Shown here: positions 36,165-47,870 of the stretch, piece after piece
Position numbering within the stretch: the first letter of the stretch is position 1
Layout of the letters: every line of letters starts with the position of its first letter
From: Lithospermum erythrorhizon
Lineage: Eukaryota > Streptophyta > Magnoliopsida > Boraginales > Boraginaceae
Assembly (NCBI GenBank): GCA_019722365.1
Contig: JADFUC010000700.1
Location: 186,001 to 250,000 of the forward strand
Direction of reading: 5' to 3'
DNA: 64,000 nt
Program-made: the position numbers and the translations under genes
The notes under the pieces: model-generated
The model's database searches: none
Told to the model about the DNA's origin: nothing
What the model saw: the letters and a program-made list of their open reading frames with translations, nothing else

Positions 36165-37398
36165 TTCTTTCTAGGATGAGGTTCATGTTTGTGAATCATT
36201 GCAAAGACAATAATTTTTTTTTCAAAAAAACTAAACGATTGCAAATAACATTTTCTGGTTGGTCTTCCGAAGAGAATTCAGCAATGCATTTATTATCAAC
36301 ACAACGTTTATTAATGGACAAAAGATTTTTTGTAAGGGCTGGAACATACAAAACATCCTTAAGAATAAGTTTGGATCCAAGTGAAGGAATAGATGACGGT
36401 ACTATTTGTGAAATAGACAATAAAGATCCATCACCTACCATAACAGCAGTGGAACCATGATATGGAATAAGAGACTGAAGAATAGAAGAATCACCTGTCA
36501 TATGCGCGGAGGTACCACTATCAGGATACCAAACAGTGCCCTCATTACCAGTTAAATGCATTGTGGCAAGGAAGTGTTGCACCTTGGAAGAAGTATATGC
36601 ATGATTAAAGTGATTGCTGCAATTAAGAGCAGAATGATACCCCTTTTTCACATATCTGACAGAGTTGTTTCCCACCAGCAGGAGAAGCTCCAAGAATACC
36701 AGAGGAGACAGATGAAGTAGGCTTAAATTGCTGATTGTGACTACCTGTGTGACCTGAACTCTTAGAAGGATGATACTCCTTTGAATGAGAAGGCTGTTTG
36801 AACCTCTGAAAACGACCACGACCTCTAGCATTTGAACCTTTAGATGGATTAAAACAAAATAGAAGCACCATATGGATTAGTGGCTGAGTAGAGCAGCATA
36901 GAAGATGGGGAAACTGAATTTTTCTGAGATGCCACTATTCTGTCATCTTCACTCAGTAATAATGGTCTGAGGGCTGCAAAAGTGGGCCTTGGAGTGGTGG
37001 AATTGATCACGGTTATGAAGGAATTGAACAAAGATGGCAATCCTAGCAATGTCTGAGCCACAAGGTCACCATCTTGAAGGGATTCCCCTACTGCTTTCAG
37101 AGATGAGTAGAGGGAATGTAGTTGTTGAAGATAGTCCTCCATGGATAATCCCTCCTTTGGAAAGTGCTAGAACTTGTACCGGAGTTGCATTTGAGTGGCT
37201 GAAACATTGTCCAGAAACAATTGTTCCAGTTGCAACCAGGCCTGATTGGCTGAAGCACAATCGTAATTCAATAAAGTCTCAAGAACATGGGGTGTTAATG
37301 AGGAATTGATCCAGCTATGGGCGAGTCTATCGCAACACAGCCATACCTTATATTGAGGCTGGTTGAGGAAAGGTACCATCAACAATGCCAAGAATATC
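36165..37398 (-). pseudogene. Copia gag and protease fragment
   Basis: Minus-strand pieces: 37167-37391 (QAWLQLEQLFLDNVSATQMQ) and 36849-37142 (MEDYLQQLHSLYSSLKAVGE, LLGLPSLFNSFITVI) are the UBN2 gag domain. 36196-36831 carries the protease region with the active-site-like WYPDSGTSAHMTGD and the following VLYVPALTKNLLSI. A stop or shift separates the frames. The gag start is cut off exactly where the LTR of the next element begins (37399), and pol beyond the protease is missing. It differs from the neighbouring element, whose own gag and protease are at 40117-41286. Confidence 0.85.
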
Positions 37399-37978
37399 TG
37401 TTGGGTAATTAAGATAAATACTAAACAAATATATCAACACCCAAACCTACGAGCCTAATCTCTAAAATAATCCGAACATACAATAATAAAAATATCGAAA
37501 GAAATAACACCAAATCTTTATACGTGCTCCCTCACGCACGCCCCGTTGTTGCCGCAGAACTCTACTAACGTACTCACAACGATTGCTACAGCATCATCAA
37601 ACTAGTTCTCTCAATTGAGTAATACTTTATAATCTAAGATTCTCACCCACAAATCTATTAACACCAGATTTAGCTTGAAATGATATACAAATGATACTAA
37701 TCAAGCAGTAACAACTCTAACGACCTGGAAAATTGGAGAGAAAATAGATATTTTTGGATAATCACAAAATCACACTCCAATCTCCATTTATGCACTTCCA
37801 CTGCCCGTCGAGACCTCATCTGACCTCCCTGCCCTCGATGAGGGTCTCGATGGCCTCTCGAACAACAATACACAGTGAGGCCTCCATTTGTGCATCGAGA
37901 CCCCATCGGCACTGGTCTGGGACGCGGGATCTCATCCCCTGTATCTTCCAAGCTATGAAAATGCTTTCAACTTCAACA
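37399..37978 (-). repeat. 3' LTR of the truncated copia element
   Basis: 580 bp, TGTTGGGTAATTAAG to ACTTCAACA on the plus strand. It is bordered on the internal side by ATCTCCCACTTGAAA, whose complement TTTCAAGTGGGAGAT is a standard polypurine tract. Confidence 0.78.
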
Positions 37979-40900
37979 ATCTCCCACTTGAAACCTTTTC
38001 ATATCAACGTTTTCAAGACCTCTCATTCCGCAGCAGCACCTTCGAGCTACTCGCTCCGAAGGTTAACTGAAGTCGAACACAACTTCAGCTTCTCCTTGTT
38101 TACAACCTTTGTAAACATATCAGCCGGATTCCGATCTCCCAGAATCTTGTCAAGCTTCAGGACCCCATTCTCCAATACAGAACGTATGAAATGGAACTCA
38201 ATTCTATGTGCTTTGTCCTTGCAATAAACACCTGGATTTTTGCAAATTGCATAAATCGCACTCTAACAATCAAAGCACAAGGTGTTACATCCATGCTCAA
38301 GATTCAAATTTCTTTCAAGAAAGTTTGCAACCAAATCATCTTCTTCACTTGGCTTCCGCCATAAGAACGCATTCTCTGCCTCACAACTAGACAACGCTTA
38401 CTATCAAGTTGCAACTTCGATCTCCAGCTAATAGCAGTACCCCCAAACGTGAATACATATCCACTAGTAGACTTCCTACTATCAACATCACCACCGTTAT
38501 CAGCATCTACATATCCCACTAACCCCGTACTAGATTTATGGAAACATAAGGATTTTTCAGCACTACCATTCAGGTATCTCAAAATCCACTTCACAGCTTC
38601 CCAATGTTCTTTCCCTGGGTTAGACATATATCTACTGACAACTCCCACAGCATGTGCAATATCGTGCCCAATAAGACACTATATCATACATAAGACTACC
38701 TACCTGTACATAAGTGCACCTTATCCATATACTCTAAATCATCTTCTCGCCTCGTGAACGTTGTAATGATAATTGAAAAGGAGCAATTAACGGGTACTTA
38801 CACGTACAGATCCAAAGATGTCAAGCGTTGATTACCTTCTTCAGTATTCCTCTTGTGTTAACTGAGAGAACTCCCGATCTCCGACATTCTCATCCCCTGC
38901 ACTTGCTTCGCTCACCTCAGTCCTTCATCTAAATCCCAATCGACAACTCTTTCTTCAACATGTTCACCTTTTGCAAATCAGCTCCCACAATCAACATATC
39001 ATCAACATAAAGAAGTAAGATAACGTAATCTTTTTGAAACTTCCTTATGTAACAGCAGTGGTCGGTCTCACAACTTACAAACTTCAACCTTTTGATAAAG
39101 TTATCAAATGTAATATTCCTGATCGCCGGAGCTTGTTTCAAGCCGCATAAGCTCTTTCAAGTTTGCACTCAAATTTTCTTTTCCTCTAACCTCAAAGCCT
39201 CGAGGTTGCTTCCATGAATAACTTTTCATCTAGATTACTACGTAGAACGCTAGCTTACATCCATCTCACGTAAGTGCAGATTATCTCTACCAATCACGCG
39301 TAGCTTCCGATTGTCACAAACTTGACTACGGGTGACAATATTTCAGCAGTAGTCAACTCCTTCCTCTCGGCTGGAATCCCTCGACAACCAAACGAAGCTT
39401 TATAGCGCTTACTTCCATCATGTTCCTCCTTGATTCCTAAGAATCTACTTTATTCTCGTAATATTCTCTTCTCCGGCTTCCTGCTGTCTTATTTAACTCC
39501 CCACGCCATGCTTGGCCAACAATGACTCCATCTCCTTTCATTGCTAACTCCCCTACTGAATACATCATCACATTGTATCGTTGACATAACCACTGTGCTC
39601 GCCTGGCTGGGCTAATGTGCTAGAAGTTAGCAGAGGCGAATACCTCTCAATCGCCTGGCCGACACGATACTTCTTCGGTATCTCGTGTGTCTCGCATCTC
39701 GATCACTTTCGTGACAATCTCTCTCGTTGATCACCTACGTAAATGTTATCATCGACTGGCTGCCTCCATCTCGAACCCATCTCTTCTAAAGGTGATGATT
39801 GTGCCAGTGATCTTCGTGTTGATCTTCAGTGAGTGGCATAATCTAAGACATGCCTTTTGGAAAGAATCCCAGCGAGCCTTCTCCCTCACAGATTCGATTT
39901 CTCGGTATTTCAGCCAGACTTCTCCTTCCACTTCTTTCTCCCTCCAACACTTTCTCGCCTATCTTGTATAACACCTCGCTCATCAAGACCACATTTCGCT
40001 CGAATGATCTTCCTATTTCAAATCATAGAACTCAGATCCCATTTCCCGCCGCCATAACTGACAGTAGCAATGTTAGATTTTGCTTCAAGCTTATTTCTAG
40101 CATTTCAGATCAACATTTAACATACGCTTAATCGGTTGTGCCACAACATCGTCTTCTCAGAACTATCAATAGCAGCTATAGTCATTTGAGAACTCCCAGT
40201 AAGGTACAGAGTACCTATCTTCAGACCTCGGGCTACAGTCATTGCACCTCGAGCTACCTTCCAGTTGCCTTCACCGAACGTCGTTCGGTAACCATCCTCA
40301 TCCAGCTGACTCACAGAAATCAAGCTCTTCACCAGCTTCGGTACATGCCTCACTTTAGTCAATCTCCAGGTAGAACCATTCGACAGCTTCAAGTTCACAT
40401 CTCCCATACCTTCAATCTTCAGCGGCTCACCGTTAGCAAGATGAACTGACCTTACACCTGTACCATAATTCAACATTATATCCCGGAATGGGCGAGTATG
40501 AACGATGCTCCCGAACTGCTAATCCAGAATTTATCGAGCAATCAACGTGACAAAGAGTAGCATCCGGTGATAGTCATCAATAACATTCACACGTTTTGTC
40601 GCCTCTCTCGACTACCGGGGACAAGTGTTTAAATACGTGACCAAATTCTTGCCATATCCCTCAAAGACTCAAGAGTACGCCCTCCAAACTTCGAATTTAC
40701 TCCTCCCCTCTTGACTTCACTTCCATTTATTCTCGACGCCTTGTCATAGTTCTTACCCCTATCTACATTCAATACGTAATCTTTCTCAACCCCATCATTC
40801 TTCCGAACTTTCGGATGCATACTGCTCTTCAACTTCACCTTTTAAGTTGCAACTTCTTACTCCGACTGAATTACTCACAGCAGCCCTCATCGGCTCCCAA

Positions 40901-41340
40901 CTATTTGGCAAAGACGCCAATAGTATCAACGCTTGTAATTCATCCTCGGTTAACCCTCAACAAAGAAACAATTGATTTATCAAACTATTGAACTGGCTAA
41001 GTGCCTAGCACCCTGAGTGTTCATTGACATCCTCAAGTGAAACAGCTTGCTTCATCAACTGCACCTATTGCTTCTACGGATAGCCATATAACCCTGACAA
41101 AGCTATCATCAAGCCCTTTGTCGTGGTCTCCTTCGCTACATTGGCAACAACGTTCCTAGACAAGCACGGTCTCACTATACCCAAGACTTGTCTATCTAGC
41201 TCGTTCCACTCTTCAATTTCCATATTTGCTATGCTTATCGCTAAAGGCTTATTGTTTCTTCCCATACAAATAATCCTCCATATCAAGTGTAAAAATCATT
41301 ATCATGTATCTAATCTTTTAATTATGAGAAGTGTTAAATA
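37399..41340 (-). mobile_element. Ty1-copia element with 3' LTR, truncated at the 5' end
   Basis: Reading on the minus strand: gag (41074-41286, EEWNELDRQVLGIVRPCLSR), gag/linker (about 40629-40838), protease/gag-pre-integrase (40117-40476, VRHVPKLVKSLISVSQLD), decayed integrase (about 39150-40100), RT core (38929-39141 with YVDDMLIV), RNase H (38304-38648, LVGYVDADNGGDVDSRKSTS), polypurine tract (37979-37993) and 3' LTR (37399-37978). Frames are broken throughout. No copy of the LTR and no primer-binding site is found right of 41286, so the 5' LTR has been lost. Confidence 0.87.
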
Positions 41341-41475
41341 GAAAATATGCTTGTTTATACAAAGTTGAAGGAAATATATAGTAGTTAAAGATATTAGCAG
41401 ATAGTTGATTATAAGGGGGTTTTCGATGAAAACGCCTAGAGAGACATTTATCATGGTGAAAGATACTTAGACTAT

Positions 41476-41988
41476 GAGGTTGTTTGGCTAAGCTTTTTTT
41501 TGTCAAAATTAACTTGTAAGTTGATTTGGGTCAAATGGGGTTGCTTAAGATAATTTGAAATAAAAAAAATAGCAAATTCTAACTTTTTTCCAACTTTTTA
41601 GTTTCAACTTATAAGTTGGTTTGACCAAATAATTTACTTAATTACTTAATCTAAAGATACAGTTCTTAGTTATACCAACTTTTAGCATTTTACTCTTTAT
41701 TGAAAAAATAAAAAATAAATATTATATTTTTAATCATAGAATACAATTTTTAGTTATGGTTATTTTTTATTATTTCAAATATTAAATTACTAATTGAAAT
41801 GAAATGTACTTATAAGTCATTTTACACTTTCTACAACTAAAAAAGATTGTCGATCAACTAATAAGTTATGTTACCCAAACAAGTCAAAATAAATGTGACA
41901 ACTTATAAGTGACTTACTTATAAGTTGCATTGTCACTTATAAATTGGTCAATTATAAGTTAAAAAAATAAGTTTACCCAAACACCCTC
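41476..41988. mobile_element. 513 bp MITE with GAGG(G/T)TGTTTGG terminal repeats
   Basis: The left end GAGGTTGTTTGGCTAAGCTT and the right end (minus strand GAGGGTGTTTGGGTAAACTT) are inverted repeats; the similarity continues into ACTTATAAGT-type palindromic motifs inside. A TAT triplet flanks each side (41473-41475, 41989-41991). A 3 bp duplication and this terminal motif suggest a PIF/Harbinger (Tourist-like) MITE. No coding sequence. Confidence 0.75.
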
Positions 41989-42064
41989 TATGTGCAATGA
42001 TGTCTAATTTATACATCATTCCCAACATGCCACATCATGTATCTCTCATCCACACAATCAAATA

Positions 42065-42293
42065 CTCCCACCAATCCACTTTAATTGTCGTTTGACTTTT
42101 TTGAAATTGAAATTTGACCATCAATTATGAATTATTCATTATTCTAAAAAATAAAAAAATTATATCATTGGATTCGTCTTTTAAAATACTTTCATAATAT
42201 TTTTTTTAAATTTAGTAATATAACTAATAAGTAATTGAAGATCAAAGATTTATTTCGATATGTGAGAAGGTCAATTAAAAGGGAATGAGAGAG
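42065..42293. mobile_element. Stowaway-like MITE upstream of the DMP gene
   Basis: The ends CTCCCACCAATCCACTTTAA and TTAAAAGGGAATGAGAGAG are imperfect inverted repeats, flanked by TA (42063-42064, 42294-42295). 229 bp, non-coding, about 0.7 kb before the DMP start codon. Confidence 0.72.
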
Positions 42294-42916
42294 TAGATCC
42301 CATAAATACGTGCTCTTTCCAATGGTGTCTATTAATGTCTAATTTGTAGCCCAAATTAAAGAAAAATGAATTTTAATTTTTTAAATAATATAGGCAAAGT
42401 GGATATTGATTTGCAGATAATGAAAAATTATGAATATTAGTGATTTAAAAAAATATTAATATTGAAAATTGAATCATGCATCTACAAATTAGTTTTCCCA
42501 TCATATACAAAATAAATTGTCTATTTTAAATAGATAATTTTTTTTTATCTCTATTGAAATTAGACATTAAAATAGACACCATTGGGTGTCTAATTCAAGA
42601 AGAATAGACTCATTGTAGTGAGTCTAATCAACAATGTACAGTTGTACACCGTAATATGCGGACCATGTACAATGATACTTGTAAGATACTAGGTACATAG
42701 TCGAGGTCATGTATGATTTATTAAATTCGAAAAAATCAGATATGTGTATGTTAATTGATTAAGAAAAAGCATTATTATCTATCGAATTGTCAACAGTTGA
42801 CTTATTCGGTACTCAAAGCATCATGAGCAAGTAATCTTGTTAATTTAGTGTTCTCTCTGTTCTGATAAGTTGAAAAGTTTTACAAATAGTTAGTAATAGG
42901 CTAATAGCTACTTGTC

Positions 42917-42924
42917 TATATATA
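42917..42924 (+). promoter_or_regulatory. TATA box of the DMP gene
   Basis: TATATATA lies about 60 bp upstream of the ATG at 42985. Confidence 0.55.
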
Positions 42925-42984
42925 TCAATACAAAGAAAGAGCAAATTCAAGATAGACAACTTTATTTAGTGCTTATATTTAAAT

Positions 42985-43578
42985 ATGGCAGATTCAGCAG
43001 GCAGTGATGAGGCTACTGAAGCAACACAGAAAACTGGAAAGCAAAGTGCTGTAAACAAGACATGTAGCAGTGCATCTCACCTAGCCAATCTACTGCCCAC
43101 TGGGACACTTCTTTCTTTTCAACTTCTATCACCAATCTTCTCCAACTTAGGTGAGTGTGACGCAATGAGCCGGGGGTTGACTGGGACACTGGTATCAATC
43201 TGCGCATTGTCTTGCTTCCTGGCAAGCTTCACGGACAGTTTGAAGGACGAAACGGGAAAGGTTTCGTATGGTTTCGCTACTTTGAATGGCTTGTGGATTA
43301 TTGATGGATCCCCTACTACTTTACCACCTGCTATGGCTACAAAATATAAGCTCAAATTTGTTGATTTTGTGCATGCTTTTATGTCCCTTTTGATTTTCTT
43401 AGCACTTTCACTGTTTGATAAGAATGTGATCAATTGCTTCTTTTCAGATATTCCGCAGATAATTCTCAACATCAATTCGGTTCTTCCGGTTGGTATTGGG
43501 CTTATCAGTTGCTATATCTTTGTTAACTTCCCTACTACTCGTCGGGGGATTGGCTTTTCTATTTCCTTGTCTTCTTAG
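42985..43578 (+). CDS. DUF679 membrane protein (DMP family)
   Basis: A single intronless frame of 197 residues, a normal DMP length and structure. After a polar N-terminus (~30 residues) come four hydrophobic segments at about 33-55, 65-85, 126-147 and 160-182. Family landmarks are LANLLPTGTLLSFQLLSPIF, CFLASFTDS and YGFATLNGLW. DMPs are plant-specific proteins of the tonoplast, ER or plasma membrane linked to senescence and membrane remodelling; two members (DMP8/9) act in gamete fusion. This protein looks closer to the DMP1-7 type than to DMP8/9, but that is a memory-based judgement. A TATA box lies at 42917. Nothing indicates a cluster with neighbours. Confidence 0.9.
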   Translation: MADSAGSDEATEATQKTGKQSAVNKTCSSASHLANLLPTGTLLSFQLLSPIFSNLGECDAMSRGLTGTLVSICALSCFLASFTDSLKDETGKVSYGFATLNGLWIIDGSPTTLPPAMATKYKLKFVDFVHAFMSLLIFLALSLFDKNVINCFFSDIPQIILNINSVLPVGIGLISCYIFVNFPTTRRGIGFSISLSS

Positions 43579-45065
43579 ACAAAAACTTATGGGTCCTGTT
43601 TTTCCTCTAGCTATTTTTCTAGTCTATTTTTTATAATTGTTGCTATTGAAACTATGGTAAAGTGTGATACCGTCACACTAACGACCCCTCAAGTCCTGCA
43701 CTGGAATTCCACGACAAAGGTGAATCGCGGAATGTGACTCAACTGAAACTATGCTAAATGTATCCGTTGACGCTGCTATTTTTACATCGATTCATTTAAC
43801 ACATTCAATTTGATTTGATTAGTGGAAAAATAAACAAAGCATTTTTCAGTTTTCTGGAGACAAATATCGTAAATTAGCATCATTATGGAATCAACAAAAC
43901 AAGTAAATAAGGTTGTTAACTTTGCAAATAATATCAGACCGAACTGGTTTTTTGACATTTGAGTAATTTGACATGTTCATATTGGATAGTTCAAGATCGA
44001 AGAAACTATTTTTTTTAATTTTCGGATGATAAAAATTGTGACTTAACCACTGCAACGAGTCAACAAAATTAACTGTTGTGGATAAATTTTAGATAATAAC
44101 CACTTCTTGAAATCGTCTTCATCACTTTTGCTTATACATACTTTTAGAAGATTGTTCTGTTATAAATTAAGTGTTATAAAAAAAAACATAAACATGAAAT
44201 AAAATAAATTGTAGATTCCTCAAGCACGTAAAAGCGTTGCCCTTAAGACTATTTCTCCCCAATCTATGTGATCCGGGATGGATCGAGAATCACCCTCTTG
44301 TTAATTAACAAATTAATCAAGAGAACCTTTGGCACTACGATAATGATAGGATTTTGAGAAATTGTATTTGGAATGTTAAGGATTAAATGCAAGTTAAGCA
44401 CCTCTCAAAAACCGCCAAAGATATATATAATCGCTTAAACCGTCAAAAACCGTCATTTAAACGGTTCAGTAGGGACGTAGGTCGGGACTTACGACACTCG
44501 ACTTAAGTCCCGACCTCCGAAAAAAGTGAGGATGAAAGATTTCGAGGAGGTCGGAGGCGAATCGACCGACCCTGACCTTACACCATTCACCAAGACATTG
44601 TCGGATGTTTGTCGGAAATCTACAACATGTTCGACTCTTTCCATCCATGCCATCGGTTTCAATTTGGGGGTTTGAGAATGTACCAAATTGTAAAAGGAAT
44701 ATTATGGGTAGTTCGACTTGGGGTTTAGGGTTAGAGTTCTTCAACTTGATCAATTTGGAACTTGAAGATAGGTTTTTTATATTATAAAATGACAAATGCC
44801 CTAGTATAGAGGGAAGGGCAACACCATACACACACATCGAATAAGACTTTGGAAATAAACGACAATTTTCCCCAATGAAACTTCCTAACTACTAATTGCA
44901 ATGTGAGGATGCAAATACTATTTCATACCCAAAAACCCAACACTATTTGGGCAAAGCATAGATAACAACTCACGGGAAGTGCTTGATGATGAAGCCAAAG
45001 TAGATGGGAGTCTTTTAGATAATTAGTAAGAGAGGGTGCTATTTAGGCAAAAGATATTAAGTGGG
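43579..45065. other. Intergenic sequence
   Basis: DMP 3' flank followed by AT-rich DNA. A more balanced segment at 44460-44830 contains short frames on both strands but none resembles a known family. Confidence 0.5.
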
Positions 45066-45339
45066 TGTTAGAAATTAAAAAAAATATTAAACTTGTTATA
45101 AATATAACGAAGAACAAAGTAAATGTATTGCACACAAACAAGTGAGAATGATATCTTTTGTCTTTTTTTGTTGATGTCTAGAATACAACACAATGAATGC
45201 ATATTTATAAAGCTTCCAATATATATCACACAAGGTAATTACTGTAAATAAGTAACTGGGTGTTAGCAACCTAATAACTTCCCTAATCAATTCATCTCCT
45301 TTCGACGCATACAAAGACATCCATAATATTTTCATAACA
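45066..45339 (-). repeat. 3' LTR of copy B
   Basis: 274 bp on the plus strand from TGTTAGAAATT to TTTTCATAACA. The right end ACAAAGACATCCATAATATT matches the 5' LTR end of copy A (26705-26745). Confidence 0.75.
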
Positions 45340-47739
45340 CTCCCCTTGTATGTCTAATTAACTAAAATATACCTCGTTAAAACTTTACTAGAAAACCCTC
45401 CTGTGGATAAAAAATCCAAATAATAAAAAAGAGTCACATTATTCTCAACATACGCTATAATGTCAGTCATTAAACCTTATCGTGAAAACCCATTTGGGAC
45501 AAAAAATCTTGATTAACTAAAAGAGTACAACGCGTATTAACTCCCCCTCATGACCACATCACTTGACATCACTTAGTCCACGTAGTCCTATACTTCCGGA
45601 TAGGTTTTCGAATGTCAAGTAAAGCAAGCCGATTTAAATATATCTGCCAGATTATTACAAGATCGAATTTATTGAAAATCGATTTCACCATTCCTTTAAA
45701 AATCATGGGTAGAGAAGAACACCAATATATTTTGTTCTATCTCATTTGATATGTCATTCATTTAACTGTGCAACACATCTACAATTATCGTCATAAAGAT
45801 CGTCAGGACCAACTTTCATATGATAAATCATAAGTAATATGGATCTGCTGGATCATATTCCTCAACCAAACGCATTCACAATTTCTTCGTGCATTTCAAG
45901 ATCTCTACATGTGTTGATGATTTTATTGATCTAGTTTGTTTCATACATCACCATGAAATACATAACTACTGATAAATAAACAATGCTGACATTCCAACAT
46001 GCATCATAAGTATGCATTCCTGGATAATCAATCGCGGTATAAATCAATATGTTCTACTGGAACAATCTTATATCCCTTATATATTTAACTTCATTTCAAT
46101 GCATTCGTGTTGACATTTTCTCCTAATATATATCACTATTTCAATATCACTTATATATGATACTTCATGATCAAATAATCCTTTTTGTACTTTCTCTTGT
46201 CATTAATGGGCCATTGTTCACATTCGGTGATATTATAATTGTTGGGGTATCAATGTGACGATCAACTGTGATTTAATCTCTTAAATTCCTTCTTCAAGAA
46301 GTTTCACAACTCTGAAAGCTCTTCAGAGTTCCAATAATGTTTAAGTCATAAACATAAGTCGTCATTTTCTATAAACTTTCTCCCCGATCTTTAATGTAGA
46401 TAACGCGATGTAAAGCATCATTCGTATAATCATCTTTGGTTAAATAGTCACTGTGAAAACCCCTGTGGATAAAAAACCTAGTAAAATAAAAGACTATATT
46501 TCACTTTTTAGATATACTTCAAGCAATTGTCTCATCCAAAAACCTTACCAAGAAAACCGAGTGGAAAAAACTTAGCTATGGAAAAGAGTACAATGCATAT
46601 CGTATCTCCCCATTTATCATCATTCTATATCATATATCTCCCGATTTAGATCATCGCTTAGGATTATTCAAGTAGAAATCCAAATAACGCTACAAGCGTT
46701 TGTCAATATTGCATGATTATGTAATCATGTATCAGTTGTAAGATATACATTGTAATTGGTACTTCAAGACCAAGTTCATGTCTTCTAGACGAGATATTAA
46801 ATTATTCTTATGGATCTCATTTAATTGAGATTAAATATTTCTACCATGTATCAAATATGATATGAATTTATACTTACATGCATAATTGTCATGTATATAT
46901 CTTTACAAAATATTTAATTTCAAATCCGATTGTAGACATCTTGTCTGGACACTGAGAATCGCATGTGAGTACAAATTTATAGTTACATGCCCACTGACCA
47001 GATATACCTTTATAAGATTTGATTCCAAATCAAATTATAAACATCTTGCTTAACAACCGAGAACTCTACAGTGAAGTTAAACAGTATAACTTATTCATGA
47101 TAACTTAGTCATTGATAATTCTTCTGGAGTCTGTATAAAGTATAATCGGATCTTTAATAGTATCATGATTATTTATGCCACTATTAATGATAAATAAATC
47201 AAATCATCAATAAAAATATGAAATATCAATATCAACTTACTATTAATAATTCAAATGTCTCATAGCACATAATAAGTAAACAAATATATCGTACAATCAC
47301 ATAGGGCATAATATAAAGTTAAACATCTATGAAATATTATCAATAAACTTCTATGTTCATGTGATATCAAATAAAATGAGAATGCAAATCAATGTCTAAT
47401 AATGCAGTCAACTGGTAATCCATTCTCTTCCTGGATGACTTTAAATATTCAAATATTTTATATTAACTCAACTGAGTTAAGTTCCCGGAATATAGATATG
47501 TGCTTCATGCATCATTAATCCTTCTACATGTTTTCATGTATACGTATTTCGTTGCATGCTATATTATAAGTCATGCACGCAAATCAAGAGGTTATCTTTT
47601 GTTGCTACCAAACATTTATAATTTTATACCCTCTATCAAAAGGTGTATGTGTCACCTTATAACTTATTTAGTGCTTTAGGGTACAAATATTATATGACAA
47701 ATCTTAGGTCATTTATTCTCATAGGTACCCAAGACATAA

Positions 47740-47870
47740 TGCACTAGTCTTCAAGTCTAAATTTCTCACTTATATAGTGCGTTTCATTAGACTGCACTAG
47801 TATATACTTCACGAGTATCATATTTCATTAGACTCCGAGTCTAAATTTCTCATTTATATAGTGAATTTTG
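47740..47870 (+). repeat. Short tandem duplication in copy B
   Basis: A block containing GTCTAAATTTCTCA followed by a TTATATAGTG motif occurs twice (about 47755-47782 and 47840-47867), with an 85 bp period. Copy A has only one counterpart, so it arose after the copies split. Confidence 0.6.

Noticed and set aside
36101..36460. 119-codon plus frame over the copia gag-protease remnant
   Set aside because: Antisense to a recognised protease region on the minus strand.
43119..43475. 118-codon frame opposite the DMP gene
   Set aside because: Shadow of a clear DUF679 coding frame.
44466..44837. 123-codon minus frame in the DMP-copy B interval
   Set aside because: No family resemblance, a low-information composition and a competing frame on the opposite strand.
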